Shown piece after piece: positions 35,311-48,279 of a stretch of 64,000 bases of DNA. The notes beneath the pieces are model-generated. The model was not told the DNA's origin. It worked only from the letters and a program-made list of their open reading frames with translations, and made no database searches. The DNA is from Dipteronia dyeriana. Lineage: Eukaryota; Streptophyta; Magnoliopsida; Sapindales; Sapindaceae. The stretch covers positions 8,690,001 to 8,754,000 of the forward strand of contig CM065296.1 in NCBI GenBank assembly GCA_032871835.1, given 5' to 3'. Every line of letters begins with the position of its first letter. The stretch's first letter is position 1. A program made the position numbers and the translations under genes.

Positions 35311-38300
35311 TTAAGGATCCTTGTCCTCAAGGATGAAACTCGGATACGATTTATTAAAGCGCCATTCATTCTCCCAGGTCGCGTCTTCTGCAGGTGCTCT
35401 TACCCATTTCACCAGAATTTCAGATTTTGGGCGATATTTGCCCTTATGAATCACACGTCTATCGATAATAGCTTCGAGCTGGGGAAGAACGGTTGTAGTC
35501 TCTGAAACTGGTGGCAGTTGGGTAGATATTGGTATCACAGGACCCATATGCTTTCGTAAAAGACTAACATGGAACACATTATGGATTTGGGAGCCTGGGG
35601 GCAGAGCCAATCTATAAGCCACTGATCCCACTCTTTCCATGATTTGGTAAAGACCAAAGAAAAGTGGGGCTAGTTTCATAGAGCTTCGAAAAGCCACAAA
35701 TGTCTGCCCATAAGGCTATAATTTTAAATACACATATTCCCCAATTTCAAAAGTCACCTCACGCCGGTGTTGGTCCGCTTGACATTTCATTCGATCTAGA
35801 GCTTGGTGTATATTGTAACGTAATTCACGCAAAATGTCATCTCGGTCACGTAGGTACTCATCAACTGCCTGGACTCGGGAAGTGCCTGGAACATAAGTCA
35901 GTAGACTTGGAGGTTTAATGCTATAGACTGCCTCGAAGGGTGTCATTTTGGTGGAAGAGTGAATGGATGTGTTGTAGCTAAATTCGGCCCAGGGAATCCA
36001 CTCTAGCCATTTCCGTGGTTGGTCACCTGCAAAACATCGCAGATACTGCTCCAATGTACGGTATATAACTTCAGTTTGGCCGTCGGACTGTGGATGATAA
36101 CTCGAACTCATATTCAACTTGGTTCCTTGCAGCTGGAACAATGAGCTGACAAATACCTTGTCTCGGTCGCTCACAATTGATGTAGGAATGCCACGGAGAC
36201 GAACTATGTTGGCAACAAACGCTTTAGTGACAGTCACTGCAGTAAATGGATGCTTCAATGCCACGAAGTGAGCGTACTTCGTTAATCGATCAACGACCAC
36301 CATAATAACATTATACCCATTAGAGGACGGTAATCCCTCGATAAAGTCCATCGAAACATCGGTCCACACTCTATCTGGAACTGGCAATGGTTGGAGCAAG
36401 CCAGCGGGTTGCATACAATCAGTTTTGTACCTTTGACAGACATTACATTGTTGTAAAAAATACTTCAGAGTCTGACGCATACTAGGCCAAGATAAATTAT
36501 GTTTGATGCGTGAGAGGGTCTTGTGAAACCCAAAATGTCCACCAATTGGTGATTCGTGGCAGTCAGCAATAATTCTAGGAATCAATGTTGATGTGGAACT
36601 CAGAAGAACTTTATTATTTTTGAACCAAACCCCATCTCTCTGGAGCAACTGGTTAATTGATTTGAAGGAATTTTGTTTGATTAGATCTTCATAAAAAGGG
36701 TCCTACTGAACCTCTTTTTGAAGAATTGGCCACCAATCTGCACGTGGCAAGGAAATTGATAGAAACTGAAATTCGACAACACGAGACAAAGAATCCGCAC
36801 CTTGATTTTCAACCCCTTTTTAATACTCAATTTCATAGTCGTAACCAAGTATCTTCGGCAACCATCGGGTCTGTGCTGGCATAGTAATTCGTTGTTCTAA
36901 CAGATACTTGAGACTCTTTTGATCGGTACAGACAGTAAATGGTTTCCCAAGCAAATACGGATGCCATTTTCTGATTGATTTGACAATCGCCAACATCTCC
37001 TTCTCGTAAGTGGACAAGGTCAAGGCCGACCCCTTTAATGCCTCACTAAAATAAGCCACCGGTCGGTTTTGTTGGGAAAGGATTGCACCTATTCTGATTT
37101 CGCTTGCGTCACATTCAATGACGAAACGTTGAGAAAAATCGGGTAGACTTAAAACTGGTGGTGAAGTTAACGCTTCTTTCAATTCGTTGAAGGCTGTCTC
37201 AACTTCCTCATTCCATTGGAAGCCTTCCTTGGTCAATAGACGGGTTAAAGGAGCCGCTATGCAACCGAAATTACGGATGAACTTTCGGTAGTACCCTGCT
37301 AATCCAAGGAAACCTCGGACCCCCTTTGCCGTTGTCAGTGTAGGCAACTCAATGACAACTTGTATTTTGGTTGGATCAACCGCCACTCCTTGCTCTAAAA
37401 TTATGTGTCCTGAGTACTCCACCTGTAACACACCAAATTGACATTTCGATTCTTTGGCAAACAAATTGTTAGTTGATAAGATTTCTAAAACAATTTGTAG
37501 ATGAGTGAGATGGTCTTCCCATGATCTTGAGTAAAGCAAAATGTCGTCAAAGAACACCAAAATAAATTTTCGGAGATAGGGACGAAATAGGTCGTTCATG
37601 AGACTTTGGAAGGTTACGGGCGCATTTGTAAGGCCAAAGGGCATTACTACAAATTCGTAATGCCCTTCATGAGTCCGGAAATCGGTTTTTCGGAATGTCT
37701 TCCTCCTTTACTCTGATTTGGTGATACCTTTCCCGTAAATCTAATTTGGAAAAATATCTGGCTCCATAAAGCTCATCTAATAGCTCATCAATAACGGGGA
37801 TCGGATACTTATCTTTGATCGTAATGTTGTTCAATGCTCGATAATCTATACAAAACCGCCAAGCTCCACCCGCCTTCTTTACTAACAAAACCGGTGACGA
37901 AAATGGACTGTTACTGGGTCTAATCAAACCTGATTGCATAAGCTCATTCATCATCTTTGCTATCTCAGTTTTTTGGTAGTAAGGGTATCGGTACGGACGA
38001 ACACTCACAGGTTCCATATTTAGTTGCAATGGAATTTGATGGTCATGTGGCCGCCTTGGAGGCAAACTGGTGGGTGATGCAAAGACATGGGAAAATTTGG
38101 CTAGTAGGCATGTCATATCAGGTGGATGAATATTCGTTTGGTGACTGTGATTGGATGGGATTATTTGAAAAAATAGTCCAGTACCTTGTAACCCATTGAA
38201 CTCTTTGTCTGTTAAGGCCTCAATGCTTGCACGTCCCAATCCCTGGAAGGTGTGGGCAACCCCACTAATTTTGAAGGCCATAGTTAGCTGCTTGTAGTCC

Positions 38301-38895
38301 GTCTCGATGGGTCCGATAGTTTCGAGCCACTGCACTCCTAGTACCAATTGACATGCTGCGACTGGAAGAACGTAATAATCCACTGTGACAGAGAGACCTT
38401 GAATCGTAAGGGTGAGAGACTGACACTGCCCAACACATTCTATCTTTTCTCGATTTGCAACCATGACTTGGAATTTCTTATCTCGGATTACAGGCAACCG
38501 AAACTTGGAGACAATGGCTTGATCGATGAAGTTGTGTGTGCTGCCGCCTTTTATAAATACTGTCACATTCTTGTTCTTCAGTTTTCCAAGGACGCGAATT
38601 GTTTATGGATGTTCAGTCCCTGCTATAGCATGAAAAGAAATCTCAGGCATCACCTCATGATCCACGGTTTCTTGTCGAATGTCATTGTATCTTCTATCAT
38701 AAATAATTGTGGTTGTTCACAACGATGGCCAGGAGTGAACTTCTCGTCACAATAATAGCACAACTCTTTCTCTCGGCGCTCTCGTGCTTCTTGGTTGGTG
38801 ATTCGACGGAATGTGGTTGGTGGATTGGTTAAGCTTTGGTTGATGCGTTGATTTGGTGGAGGCCCCAATACTCCGGCCGTCGGGTTTGATGTCAT
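35311..38895 (-). pseudogene. pol: Chromovirus pol: zinc knuckle, PR, RT, RNase H, integrase, chromodomain
   Basis: Order from the right: zinc knuckle CYYCDEKFTPGHRC (38750-38800); protease GGSTHNFID (38520), where the usual Asp of the DSG motif is Lys; reverse transcriptase with KLDLRERYHQI and the catalytic FFDDILLYS (37540); RNase H (IECDASEIRIGAILS); integrase with an HHCC finger (CNVCQRYK) and D,D,E residues in DFIEGLP, SDRD and GQTE; chromodomain ILVKWVRAPAEDATWENEW (35380-35450). Breaks are a frameshift near 38650, another near 37660, and stops at about 38586, 36820, 36703 and 35717. The stop at 35717 replaces Gln of the common KLQPY motif (CAG to TAG). The protein cannot be made in full. 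Confidence 0.9.
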
Positions 38896-38904
38896 CCTTG
38901 GTGC

Positions 38905-39654
38905 CTATGAAACAGATTGTGGGCGATTTTGGTGATCTGATTTTCGTTGTAACAAGTTTCGTTCCTCAATTAGCTGCGCCACTCCTATTGTCTCTGCGAG
39001 CGTCTTTAGTTGCTTAATTTTTACGTCCAAACCAATTTCATCGCGAAGACCTGCAATAAAACAACCTATTAGAAAACTCTCGGGGAGGTCGTCAACCCGG
39101 TGGGACAGTTTTTCAAAAGCTTCTTGATAAGCTGCCACGATCGAAGTTTGTTTGAGCCGAGTCAGGGCTTCCGACGGGTCCTTATAGTCGGTTGGACCAA
39201 AGCGGTGTAGAATAGCCTTAGTGAATTCGTCCCACGTGAGCGGTCTGCGGAATTTTGTTAACCACCGATGCCATTGTAGGGCGATCCCTTCCAGATGGAA
39301 TGATGCTAGTTGGACTTGCTGTTCAGGTGCAACATTTTTGAAATCAAAATATTGCTCCGCTTTGTAGACCCATCCCGTTGGATCGTCTCCGTTAAATTTT
39401 GGGAATGATAATTTGAGGTGATGATTGGTGCGGTATGTGATGGTGTTAGTTTGGTTTCGACTATTGGAAGTGTCACCAGAAGCGAATGGGTTGATTTCAA
39501 TAGTAGGGTGGGTTGGTTGTATGGTAGGCTGGGTTTGTTGCAATCGCAAGGCCTGTATTTCAGTGAGTATTTGGTCGAATCGAGACTCGTGACTAGCGAG
39601 GATTTCATTGACTTCATTACGTAACTCAGCATTTGATTTCCCACGCGTATCCAT
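38905..39654 (-). CDS. gag: Chromovirus Gag
   Basis: A 249-residue reading frame starting MDTRGKSNAELRNEVNEIL at the first ATG after the primer-binding site. It has a retrotransposon Gag domain (FPKFNGDDPTGWVYKAEQYF; ALQWHRWLTKFRRPLTWDEF). Gag forms the particle that packages element RNA. The frame ends at a TAG (38905) and reopens ten bases on in the same frame with the zinc knuckle, so the stop is a single change (probably Gln CAG or similar) in a longer gag-pol frame. Confidence 0.88.
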   Translation of the reverse strand: MDTRGKSNAELRNEVNEILASHESRFDQILTEIQALRLQQTQPTIQPTHPTIEINPFASGDTSNSRNQTNTITYRTNHHLKLSFPKFNGDDPTGWVYKAEQYFDFKNVAPEQQVQLASFHLEGIALQWHRWLTKFRRPLTWDEFTKAILHRFGPTDYKDPSEALTRLKQTSIVAAYQEAFEKLSHRVDDLPESFLIGCFIAGLRDEIGLDVKIKQLKTLAETIGVAQLIEERNLLQRKSDHQNRPQSVS

Positions 39655-39663
39655 GGATAACCT

Positions 39664-39675
39664 CCTTTGATACCA
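39664..39675 (-). promoter_or_regulatory. Primer-binding site (initiator tRNA-Met)
   Basis: On the minus strand TGGTATCAAAGG, one base downstream of the 5' LTR. It is complementary to the 3' end of initiator tRNA-Met with one change (TGGTATCAGAG is the usual form). Confidence 0.8.
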
Positions 39676-39676
39676 C

Positions 39677-40039
39677 TGATAAGTTTAATTTGTGAAAGAA
39701 GAGGAGAAGAGCAGAAAGGAATGAAGCAGAGGAGATAATTTGTTTGTCTAATTGCCTACCTTATTTCCATGTTTCAAGACTATATGTATATAGTCTGATA
39801 CAAGTCAATAACTAAAACAATAATTCCAAATAAAAAGGAAACTAACTAAAGTGGTGCTGCACATCTGCATAACAAGCGGTGCACAACAACCATAACCTGA
39901 AACTAACTTATTGAACCGAACCCACTAATGCTCCATTAACTAACGGCTAACAAGATGACTAATTATTGCCTTGTCTCTCTCTGCATGGAACCACTTGCAT
40001 AACTGGCATGAGAATCCCTGTACAAATAAGCACATATCA
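39677..40039 (-). repeat. 5' LTR of chromovirus
   Basis: 363 bp. It carries the promoter of the element and is followed at once by the target duplication ACACC on the plus-strand side (40040-40044). Confidence 0.92.
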
Positions 40040-40429
40040 ACACCCTCTTCAGGAGGTTGCTAGGGAGCATCCAGAGCGAATTTTAGTCCACCACCTTGCT
40101 TATAATTTGAGAAATTGGCTTCCCTAAAATCATCCAGATAGGTGACCACCCATGGCACAACCTCTCCATCGTGGACCATCGCTGAATTATGGACCTTGTT
40201 ATTCCATTTAAACTAGATGCGTCAAAAAACAATCCACATCAACTCAAAATCTTCAACTAACAAAGGATTCTTACAAAGAAAAATGAAATCGATAAGATAA
40301 AAGGGAAGATAATCATGAACCCGTATACTTTGCATCATAGGGCACATAGCTCTCACATGCTTCAACATCGGACAACCCCACAATGCATGGATCGTTGTTT
40401 TGCTACGAGAATGACACAATGGGCATATT

Positions 40430-42106
40430 CTAATGAGAAAAATAAGACTCGAAAGGTGGTCTTTATTCAGTGGATAAATATTACATTTATTTTATTTAAT
40501 ATTTATCCACCTCAGTTATTGCAGACCAATAATGTCAAACACAAATAGCATAAACCGATCTTTTTTTTCTTGAAACAATAACACATGCCGATTTTTTGTT
40601 ATAGACATAAAATTGATTTTATCCACCCCACTTTTTGTTACAGCAAACTAATAATGTCAAGCACAATCCGATCATTTTTTTAAACAATAACAAATATAGA
40701 TTTTTTTGTTATATACTTTAAAATAAAGAATCTATAATTTTCTGATGATACCATATGACACGGTTGTTTTTAGGTATTTTAATGAGAAAAATAAGAAGCC
40801 ACGGTTAGTATACGGATAAGCTTGAGACTTAGATAAATGACTTCAAAATCGACGACTTAAACCCTACCGATGATAAAAGTTTTAAAAAATTACATGATCT
40901 AGATAGAGTATAGATAAATACCGTAAAAAATTATTCAAAAATCAAAATCCATAAATAAAATAAACAAAAATATAAATGTGTTAATAAAAACTATACATGC
41001 ATTATTATTATATTGTTTAGGAGTAAAGTACAATTTTATCCCTACAAAGTTAAAGCTGAATAACAAAACTTAGTTAAAGAGAATAATTTATTACTTGGAA
41101 AAAAATATAATTATCAATTTGATCACTTTTATAAAATTCACGAATAACTTGAAATTTTTAAAAAGATCTAGAACGTAATTGGTAATTGACCTTTGAAATA
41201 ATAACAAATGTGATTTTTTTTTGTTATACGAGTCAAAAGTAGTGTTAACGTGTGCCTTTACATATGTCCATAGGGCACATGTTAATAACCACTTTATTTC
41301 AATAAATGCATTTATTATCACATGTCATTTTTTAGGGTATATAACACCAGCTTATACTTTAAGATAAAGAATCTATAATTTTCTAATACAATCAGGTTGA
41401 ATTTACGTATTATAATGTGAAAAATTAAGACTTTAAAGGTGGTCTTTATTTAGTGAATAATCATTAAATTTATTTTATTTTATATCATTAATTTATCAAC
41501 CCCAATGTTGCAGATTGATAATGTCAAGTATAAATACTCTTTTTTTGTATATAAAAAAAAAACAATAACAAAGGTAGATTTTTTTTGTTATATATTTTAA
41601 AATAAAAAATCTATAATTTTATGATACCATCTAATGTAAGCATTAAATTGATTTTATTTGATATCATTAATTTATCCACCCAGTGTTGGTACTATAGATT
41701 GATAATGTCTAGCACAAATAGTACAAATTGATCTCTTTTTTTTTTTTACAATAACAAATGTGGATTTTTTGTTATATGCTTTAAATAAAGAACCTTTAAT
41801 TTTCTGATACCATATGACGTGGTTGGTTTTGTGTATTTTAATAAGAAAAATACGACTAAAACAATGTCGGTGGTTTTATACAATGGATAAACATTAAATT
41901 GATTTTATTTATTATCATTAATTTATCCACCCAATATATGTTACTGTAGATTGATAATGTCAAATATTATATCCTTCTTTCTGTTGATTGAGACATTTGT
42001 CAAACTCTCCAGTATCTATATTACTGGTAAAAGTTATAACCACATCATACTGAGATTTGCCATGATCACATAGTTGTAACTTGTAACCAGATCATATTGA
42101 GGTTTG
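40430..42106. repeat. Host tandem-repeat array, segment 3
   Basis: Diverged units of the 220-270-bp repeat recur (AATGAGAAAAATAAG near 40431 and 40781, variants near 41415 and 41840), with unrelated AT-rich DNA at about 40800-41380. It ends near 42000 and the hAT element begins at 42115. Confidence 0.75.
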
Positions 42107-43233
42107 ACTTGATAGAGGGGTATCGATCCGGGGTGACGGATGCTATTAAGGTTAATCCGGATACGACACAATTATTTTTAGGTCAATCTAAACACGATAC
42201 GATTATTAAACGAGTCAGATTCCCTCAATTCAAACACGATATGAATAAAAATGGATCAACACGAACACGACACAGATAACCCTTTTAATTAACGGGTTCG
42301 GTAGTTCGTGTCAAATGACCCGTTTAACTGACCCTTTTACACGACCTATTTAACATGTTAATATTAATTTCACTAAAATACATTAAAAATAAGATAAGCA
42401 ATCAAATAAAATCAATTCACAAGCCAGTACCACAAAATACAAATGATAGTCAAATGAATGCAAAGAACAATATTCCTCACAACCGAATTTCAAAACGATA
42501 CAAGTCCATAATTAAGTCCACAAATACAAATCCACAAGTTCAAAATAAAATAAAAGACATCAAATATTCAAAAACCAAAACATATTAACAAACATAACAA
42601 TTAACTCTTCTTGATGCCTTGATCACTTGATGTTAAACTTCTTACTGAATTGTTGACCATAAACCTATAAGATAAATATAATACATTAGATAATAACTTG
42701 GAAGATTTAAGAAATAAGAAAAATACTTTTAACAAACTAATGTATATGATTTTACCACTAATCGCCAAATTGAGATGTTGCACTTTCGATAGATGGACCT
42801 GAATTGTTCTCAAGAGTTAATTTCAAAATATCTCCGGCAACTTCATCCACTTCAAGACTTTCACTCACTACAACAAAACAAATATTAATGTTATTATACT
42901 TAAATATTAATCAAGGAAACACTAAGTAATAAAAAGCTTACCATTTTCTCCTTGCATCCAATCTCCAGTGCAAACTATTGCCTCCATCACATCCGGTTTT
43001 AGTAAACTGTGAAACCGATCAAGGACTCTACCACCAATATTAAATGCCGATTCGAATGCCAATGTAGATACCAGGATGCTCAAAATATCACAGGCTATGA
43101 CTGAAGGATCGGGATAACGGATCATATTGACCTTCCAAAAGGCAAAAACATCCAAGTTCGATGACATTTCAAGTTTTGGTTAATCCAAGTATAGCTCCAA
43201 CTGTGATTTTTGGCTGCAAACAGTAGAATGTTC

Positions 43234-43800
43234 TATAAGATTTTTATAAAAATTGTGAGCAATATATGACATTATATTTTGAGTTTATGAAAAAACTGAA
43301 CTGATTGGAATGTTTAATCAAGTGAGAGTTGACAGGATAAAGCACATTATTAATGTGATCAATATTGTTGGGCTCGATGCACCTTAACTATATTAAATAT
43401 TTAAATATATGTAGGATATGATATGGGCTATTGTATATGTGTGGGCTTAGTATTCCTTTCAGGATTAGCCATCCTATTAGGGTTTTAAGAATCCTTTATA
43501 GGTTAGGATTCTAGGAAGTTATACTATTTATAGAGGGTCCCTACTCTCACTCACATAACGCATAACAGAATTGTCTCCCCATTAGGCAATCTGAGAAAGG
43601 TGAGAAGAGAGTAGAAGACTCTTTATTATTTTTATTGTTTTCTTTTCAGGTATTTGTTCTTTTCAGGTTATTACGTTATTCAATAGATTCGAGATTAAGA
43701 CTCTACGACTTGGATGTTTTCCATTGCGCTTCAGGTACGTGTTTATTCATACTTATGCATACAATACGATATTTAATTATCTTTATACATACTACTTACA
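43234..43800 (+). repeat. Left LTR of copia-like element
   Basis: 567 bp, including TATA-like ACTATTTATAGAGGG near 43523 and CTTTATTATT downstream. Clearly diverged from the right LTR by substitutions and small indels. Confidence 0.85.
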
Positions 43801-43801
43801 G

Positions 43802-43814
43802 TGGTATCAGAACC
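43802..43814 (+). promoter_or_regulatory. tRNA-Met primer-binding site
   Basis: TGGTATCAGAACC starts two bases after the LTR end and matches the initiator tRNA-Met type used by many copia elements. Confidence 0.85.
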
Positions 43815-44104
43815 TAACCTATTGTATTGTTGCACAAGTTGAATCTATTTATGTTTGAACAGTACTGTTATTTTGTTATACTATACGAAACCCACGAATC
43901 TCACTTGCAGCTGCCATGAACTAATAAAACACACAGCTAATTGTACGGAGCATTCAAATTGGATTTTGTTTTGATTAGATCACATGGATTAGTGGTTTGA
44001 GTGTGTCAGTCATAGTATTCGTACTCGCAATCTAGCATGTTATTATAGCAAATTAAAATCCATATTTGTATTATATATTGTTTGGTTTTGACATGTGTTG
44101 GTCA

Positions 44105-44560
44105 TGTATAGAGTTCCATAAATGGCGTTTTCGGTGAGATGGAGATCTGATCACATGATAGGCCTCAAACCAGGCCCGTTTCAGACACGGATCGATGGAC
44201 CTCTCACCAGACCCGTACCCATGTGCAGATCGCACAAGACTTGGGTCACCCGGGTCGATGGGTTTTTGCACCAGACCTGGGCGATTTGAGCCGGCGAACC
44301 TGGTTGTTTATTGTCGGCCACCACCCCGTTACGAATCGATCGTTGGTCATCGACCACGATCAGGCGAACTCGATCGTCCAAGACTCACGATTGGAGTCAG
44401 ATCAATCACGCTTCTTCTCTCATTCCAGATCCGAGTTGCGGACCTCATGATATGGAATCGTTCCAGGTGATTTGTCGCTCTCGTTGCCGCCGTTCTGGTG
44501 GCCGACCAAGCAAGAACGAACGACGGCCATGAAAGCTAGGGTTTTTCTGGTTTGTTTTAG
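44105..44560 (+). other. GC-rich island in the copia-like leader
   Basis: This segment is much richer in GC and CpG than its surroundings (words such as CCCGGGTCGATGG and GTCGCTCTCGTTGCCGCC) and ends with GAAAGCTAGGGTTTTTC. It has overlapping short frames on both strands with no recognised product. It may be a GC-rich leader of the element or a piece of host DNA taken up by it. Confidence 0.45.
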
Positions 44561-44929
44561 GTTTTGGCAAGTTTTTGTAAATTAGATATAGTTTTTGACT
44601 TTTTTGAAATTTTCCTAGATCCCTTTTAAATTAGATAGAATATTGGACTGTTTTACAATTTTTTTGGGGTCTATTAGAATTAATATAACTTTGAGGTATC
44701 CATATGTAATTGTTCATGTGTTGGGGTTGATTTATAATTTCAAAAATATTTAGGGCCAATTTAATATTATGATAAGGTTAGGGGCCAATTTGAAATTTAC
44801 CAAATTCATGAAGCAATTTTAAAAATTTTCAATTTTTTTTATGAAAATTAATTTCAGTTCATAAATAATTATTATTCAAATTTTTTTTATGAAAATTAAT
44901 TGCAGTTAATAAATAATTATTATTATTTC

Positions 44930-45430
44930 AGATGATTATGTTTCACGTAGTGACTAATCTTTTAGTTTTCATAATAATTAGCAGTTTGTTTAAAATTAAT
45001 AATTGATAGAATGTTCTCATGAATTAGATAACTATGTTTTCACGTAGTGACCTAGTCCTTAAGATTTTTAAAAAATCACTGGTTATCAATTATTAATGAT
45101 TTTGATTCAATAGTTGATAGAATTTTCTCGTGAATCGAATGATTACGTTTCACTTAGTGACTAATCAGTAAGATTTTGAGAAATTCGTCGGTTATCGATT
45201 ATTGATGAGGTTAAAATTAATAATTTGTTTTTATTTTTCTCGTGAATCGGATGACTATATTTCACATAGTGACTAATTATTAAGATCTTGAGATATTCGT
45301 CGGTTAACGATTATTAATTTGGTAATTTTAATAATTGATAGAATATTCTCATAAATTGGATGATTATGCTTCACGTAATGACTAATTATTAAAATTTTGA
45401 GATATTCGTTGCTTATCAATTATTAAATTT
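44930..45430 (+). repeat. Diverged ~105-110-bp tandem repeat inside copia-like element
   Basis: Four to five units share the order TTCTCGTGAATCGGATGA, TTTCACGTAGTGACTAAT, TTAAGATTTTGAGA, ATTCGTCGGTTATC and ATTATTAAT. Related single units recur at about 45980-46250. Just downstream (45470-45720) another short repeat, CCGTAGGAGATTCATTATC with CGAGGTATTCA, occurs three times. Confidence 0.75.
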
Positions 45431-48247
45431 GAACTACAAAGATGGAAAAACATGTTTTAATCATCTCCGTATGAGGGTTATCACATGTGATAGGTGATGT
45501 TCTTCTCTGTAGGAGGTTTATCATCTTGAGGTATTCATCTATATAACTGCAATGATAGAATTATATGCATGTGATGAGTGATGTTCTTCTCCGTAGGAGA
45601 TTCATTATCTCGAGGTATTCACTTATACAATATGTTGTGAATGTTAGACACATGTGATGAGTTAGGAGGTTCATCATCTTGAGGTATTCATTTATATAAT
45701 GTGATATAAATGTTAGAAATTTTGGAAATTGCCTATAATATATTTTCATTTAATTGAATGAAAGTGCCCAACACTTAATGATGCCTACATATTTTATATG
45801 CTCACAAATAATATCTACTCAACATAAATTTAAGAAGGTTATATATTTTATATAATTTTTAATATAAAAATTATGTGTGACTACGTTGAATTGATTAAGA
45901 GAAATATATAAATTTATGTTGGGTGTAATGATATTGTATTTGCAGTTCTTGGTTTACAAATGTATAACCTATAAAATTATTATGGAATTGTATGGTTACG
46001 TTTCTACATATTAGACTAACTATTAATATTTTATTATGATTTATTTATTTCATTGAGGACATTAATTGATTATATTCGAAATTATTATAAAGTTTGATGG
46101 TTATGTTTCTACGTAGTGGACTGACCATTAGGATTTTATAATTATATAATCAATTGTTTTTAGAATATTTATGGGGTTGGATAACTATGTATTCACGTAA
46201 TGAACTAGTTGTTAAGATTCCATAATATTCGTTGGATTATCAAAGATTAAGATTTTGAACTGCACTGGGGTAAAACTATACGTGTGTTGATCATCTGCCT
46301 AAGAGAGTCATCACTTGTGGAGTTTTGTGAGCATTAAAGAATAAAATTGATGTTTATTTTCCAAAGAGGTTAATCACTTATAGGAAAGTTTTAACATGTG
46401 CGTTGTAGTCTTTGTTTAAAAGACAAATCATGATGTTGTGTTGGATTTCTATGAAGGTTAATTCATTATTTATAATGATTATGGATTATAATGATTATGG
46501 AAATCGGTGTGAGCATGAATATACTGTGATTTAATCATTTTTAAACACTCTACTATTTTTAAATACATGTCATTAAAATATTGGTTGATAGACTTTTTTG
46601 ATGAATTAGATGAGACGCTCCAATTGTTTTTACCTTAGCAAGGATTAAAGGATAACTAAAGTTTAGTGAACCCACTATCGAAAATTTTGTTAAGGTCTAG
46701 TGCCTTATAATAAGATGGAGAATAATATATTCTATGAAGTTATGTCTTTTGTTTGTCATTTTGATAAAGGTGATAGGGTACAAACACCATAAGAAGTAGT
46801 ATGGAAATTTTGACAATTCAACATAGTAAGTCAAAGAAAATACTGAGGATATAGAATAATTTGTTATCGCAATAAAAGGTACCCCTTGATTTATGTTTTG
46901 AATTATTTGATTAATTATCAATTAAGCTCTTAGTGGGTTATTTCTTGTGATACATTTTATATTATAAATTCTTCCAATGAACTCAGTATTTAATATGGAC
47001 CAAGTAGTTTAGAGATTTTATTAGAATTCAATTGAATTCATGATAATATTTAGATTATCTTTAACCTCTAAACAGTTTATTGGATGATATTTCCGATTTT
47101 GGTTCTGAAATACATGGTACAATTTTCATAATAGGAGTGAGAATTTAAATTAATATCTTGAAGCTTATTCAAGATTATAGATTCTTGTTTATGATTTCAC
47201 CTAGTGAGTTATATGGTGATTTTGCAGATAATAATCTTTATTGGTGTTCGAACTCTTCTCGTATTCTAAATTCTACTTTAGGTTTTAGAATTAGATTGAT
47301 GATTGTTCTTGTAGTTTGGATATAATCATTTTAATCACATGACCAAAGGTAAAATGAAGATAATTGATTCGTAGGGAATTTTGATTATGTTTAAACTCTC
47401 GGTTTTAAATCTTTTGATTATGTTTAAACTCTCGGTTTTAAATCTTTTGATTAATTGTATTAAGAGTAATCTCATAAAATATAAAGATAGGACTACAAAA
47501 GTTATAAACTATTGGTAATAGTTCATAGAACTTGTTATGTTTTATTTATGAGAATATTACATCTATGCATTATACATTCTTAGGGGGAGAGAGTGATGTT
47601 GTTAAGAATGTATAATTTTAAAAGACTTGTGTTTAAGGAAGAAATCGTATGCTTGAGATATTTATATTGAATAAATGTCATATTTGTTAAATTGTAATTT
47701 TGGATGTCATTGGAGTTAGGGTTTTGACTTAGTTATGTAATAATTGCAAACTAATTGATAGAAAGTCATATGGTCAGATTTATGGCTTGAAGGTTTTACT
47801 TGGAAAACGAGTATTAAGTTTGCATACTTTAAAACTTCGTTGATATAGTTAATCAAGTTTTCAGACAATGGTGTTTAGTTTAATAAAGTAGTGGCATTTA
47901 ATAACTTTGTTAAAAGTTTTATTATGTCTTTAGACATAACTAAGGGTCAGTGGGAGTAAGTTTATTTTCCATGTGCTCTGGGTTGTCATTTATGTGACAT
48001 TAAGAATTTTATTTCTAGTATTTAGAGACGAAAAATCTCAAACAAGTTTATTTTGATAATACTACTGAGAAAATATATTAATAGAGCACTTAAAGGATTG
48101 ATATGATTACAAGTTTACTTGTTTGAGGTACCTATTGGTAAAAGTGATAAACTTACATAAGTTTTTAATTCCTCAAGTAAATTGGGGCGTTCTCATAAGA
48201 AAAAAGGTCATGTATGTATCCGCAAATGATAGTTTGATATAAGCTTA

Positions 48248-48279
<32 letters not shown>

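Larger units (their letters stand above)
34972..40039 (-). mobile_element. Ty3/gypsy chromovirus (5.07 kb), complete but inactive
   Basis: The element reads right to left. LTRs are 39677-40039 (5') and 34972-35300 (3'), TG...CA ended, within an exact target duplication ACACC (34967-34971 and 40040-40044). The tRNA-Met primer-binding site TGGTATCAAAGG follows the 5' LTR, and the polypurine tract AGTAGGGGGAA precedes the 3' LTR. Gag, protease, reverse transcriptase, RNase H, integrase and a C-terminal chromodomain occur in the normal order. The small size, short LTRs and chromodomain fit the Reina-like end of the chromoviruses (inferred). LTR copies differ by roughly seven substitutions plus one indel/AT-expansion, so the insertion is fairly young. 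Stops and frameshifts inactivate it. Confidence 0.93.
34186..40428 (-). pseudogene. LINE 3' fragment (zf-RVT and RNase H-like domains), interrupted twice
   Basis: Read on the minus strand from 40428 down, the sequence encodes the C-terminal end of a plant non-LTR retrotransposon polyprotein. It starts with a zinc-binding zf-RVT segment (MCHSRSKTTIHALWGCPML). After the chromovirus, an RNase H-like (RVT_3) domain follows, with AISAGYDPLATEAMAVLKG-type sequence near 34800-34880. After the hAT MITE it continues as LVNGNVEILSEIGLIFKDIN (34400-34464). A poly(A) tail lies at 34186-34203 (T-run on the plus strand). The reverse transcriptase and endonuclease domains are absent, so it is a 5'-truncated copy, as is usual for LINEs. 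A chromovirus (34972-40039) and a hAT MITE (34471-34738) split it. Several frameshifts are present. Confidence 0.75.

Noticed and set aside
35227..38755. Plus-strand frames across the chromovirus
   Set aside because: All overlap the minus-strand pol domains and have no domains of their own.
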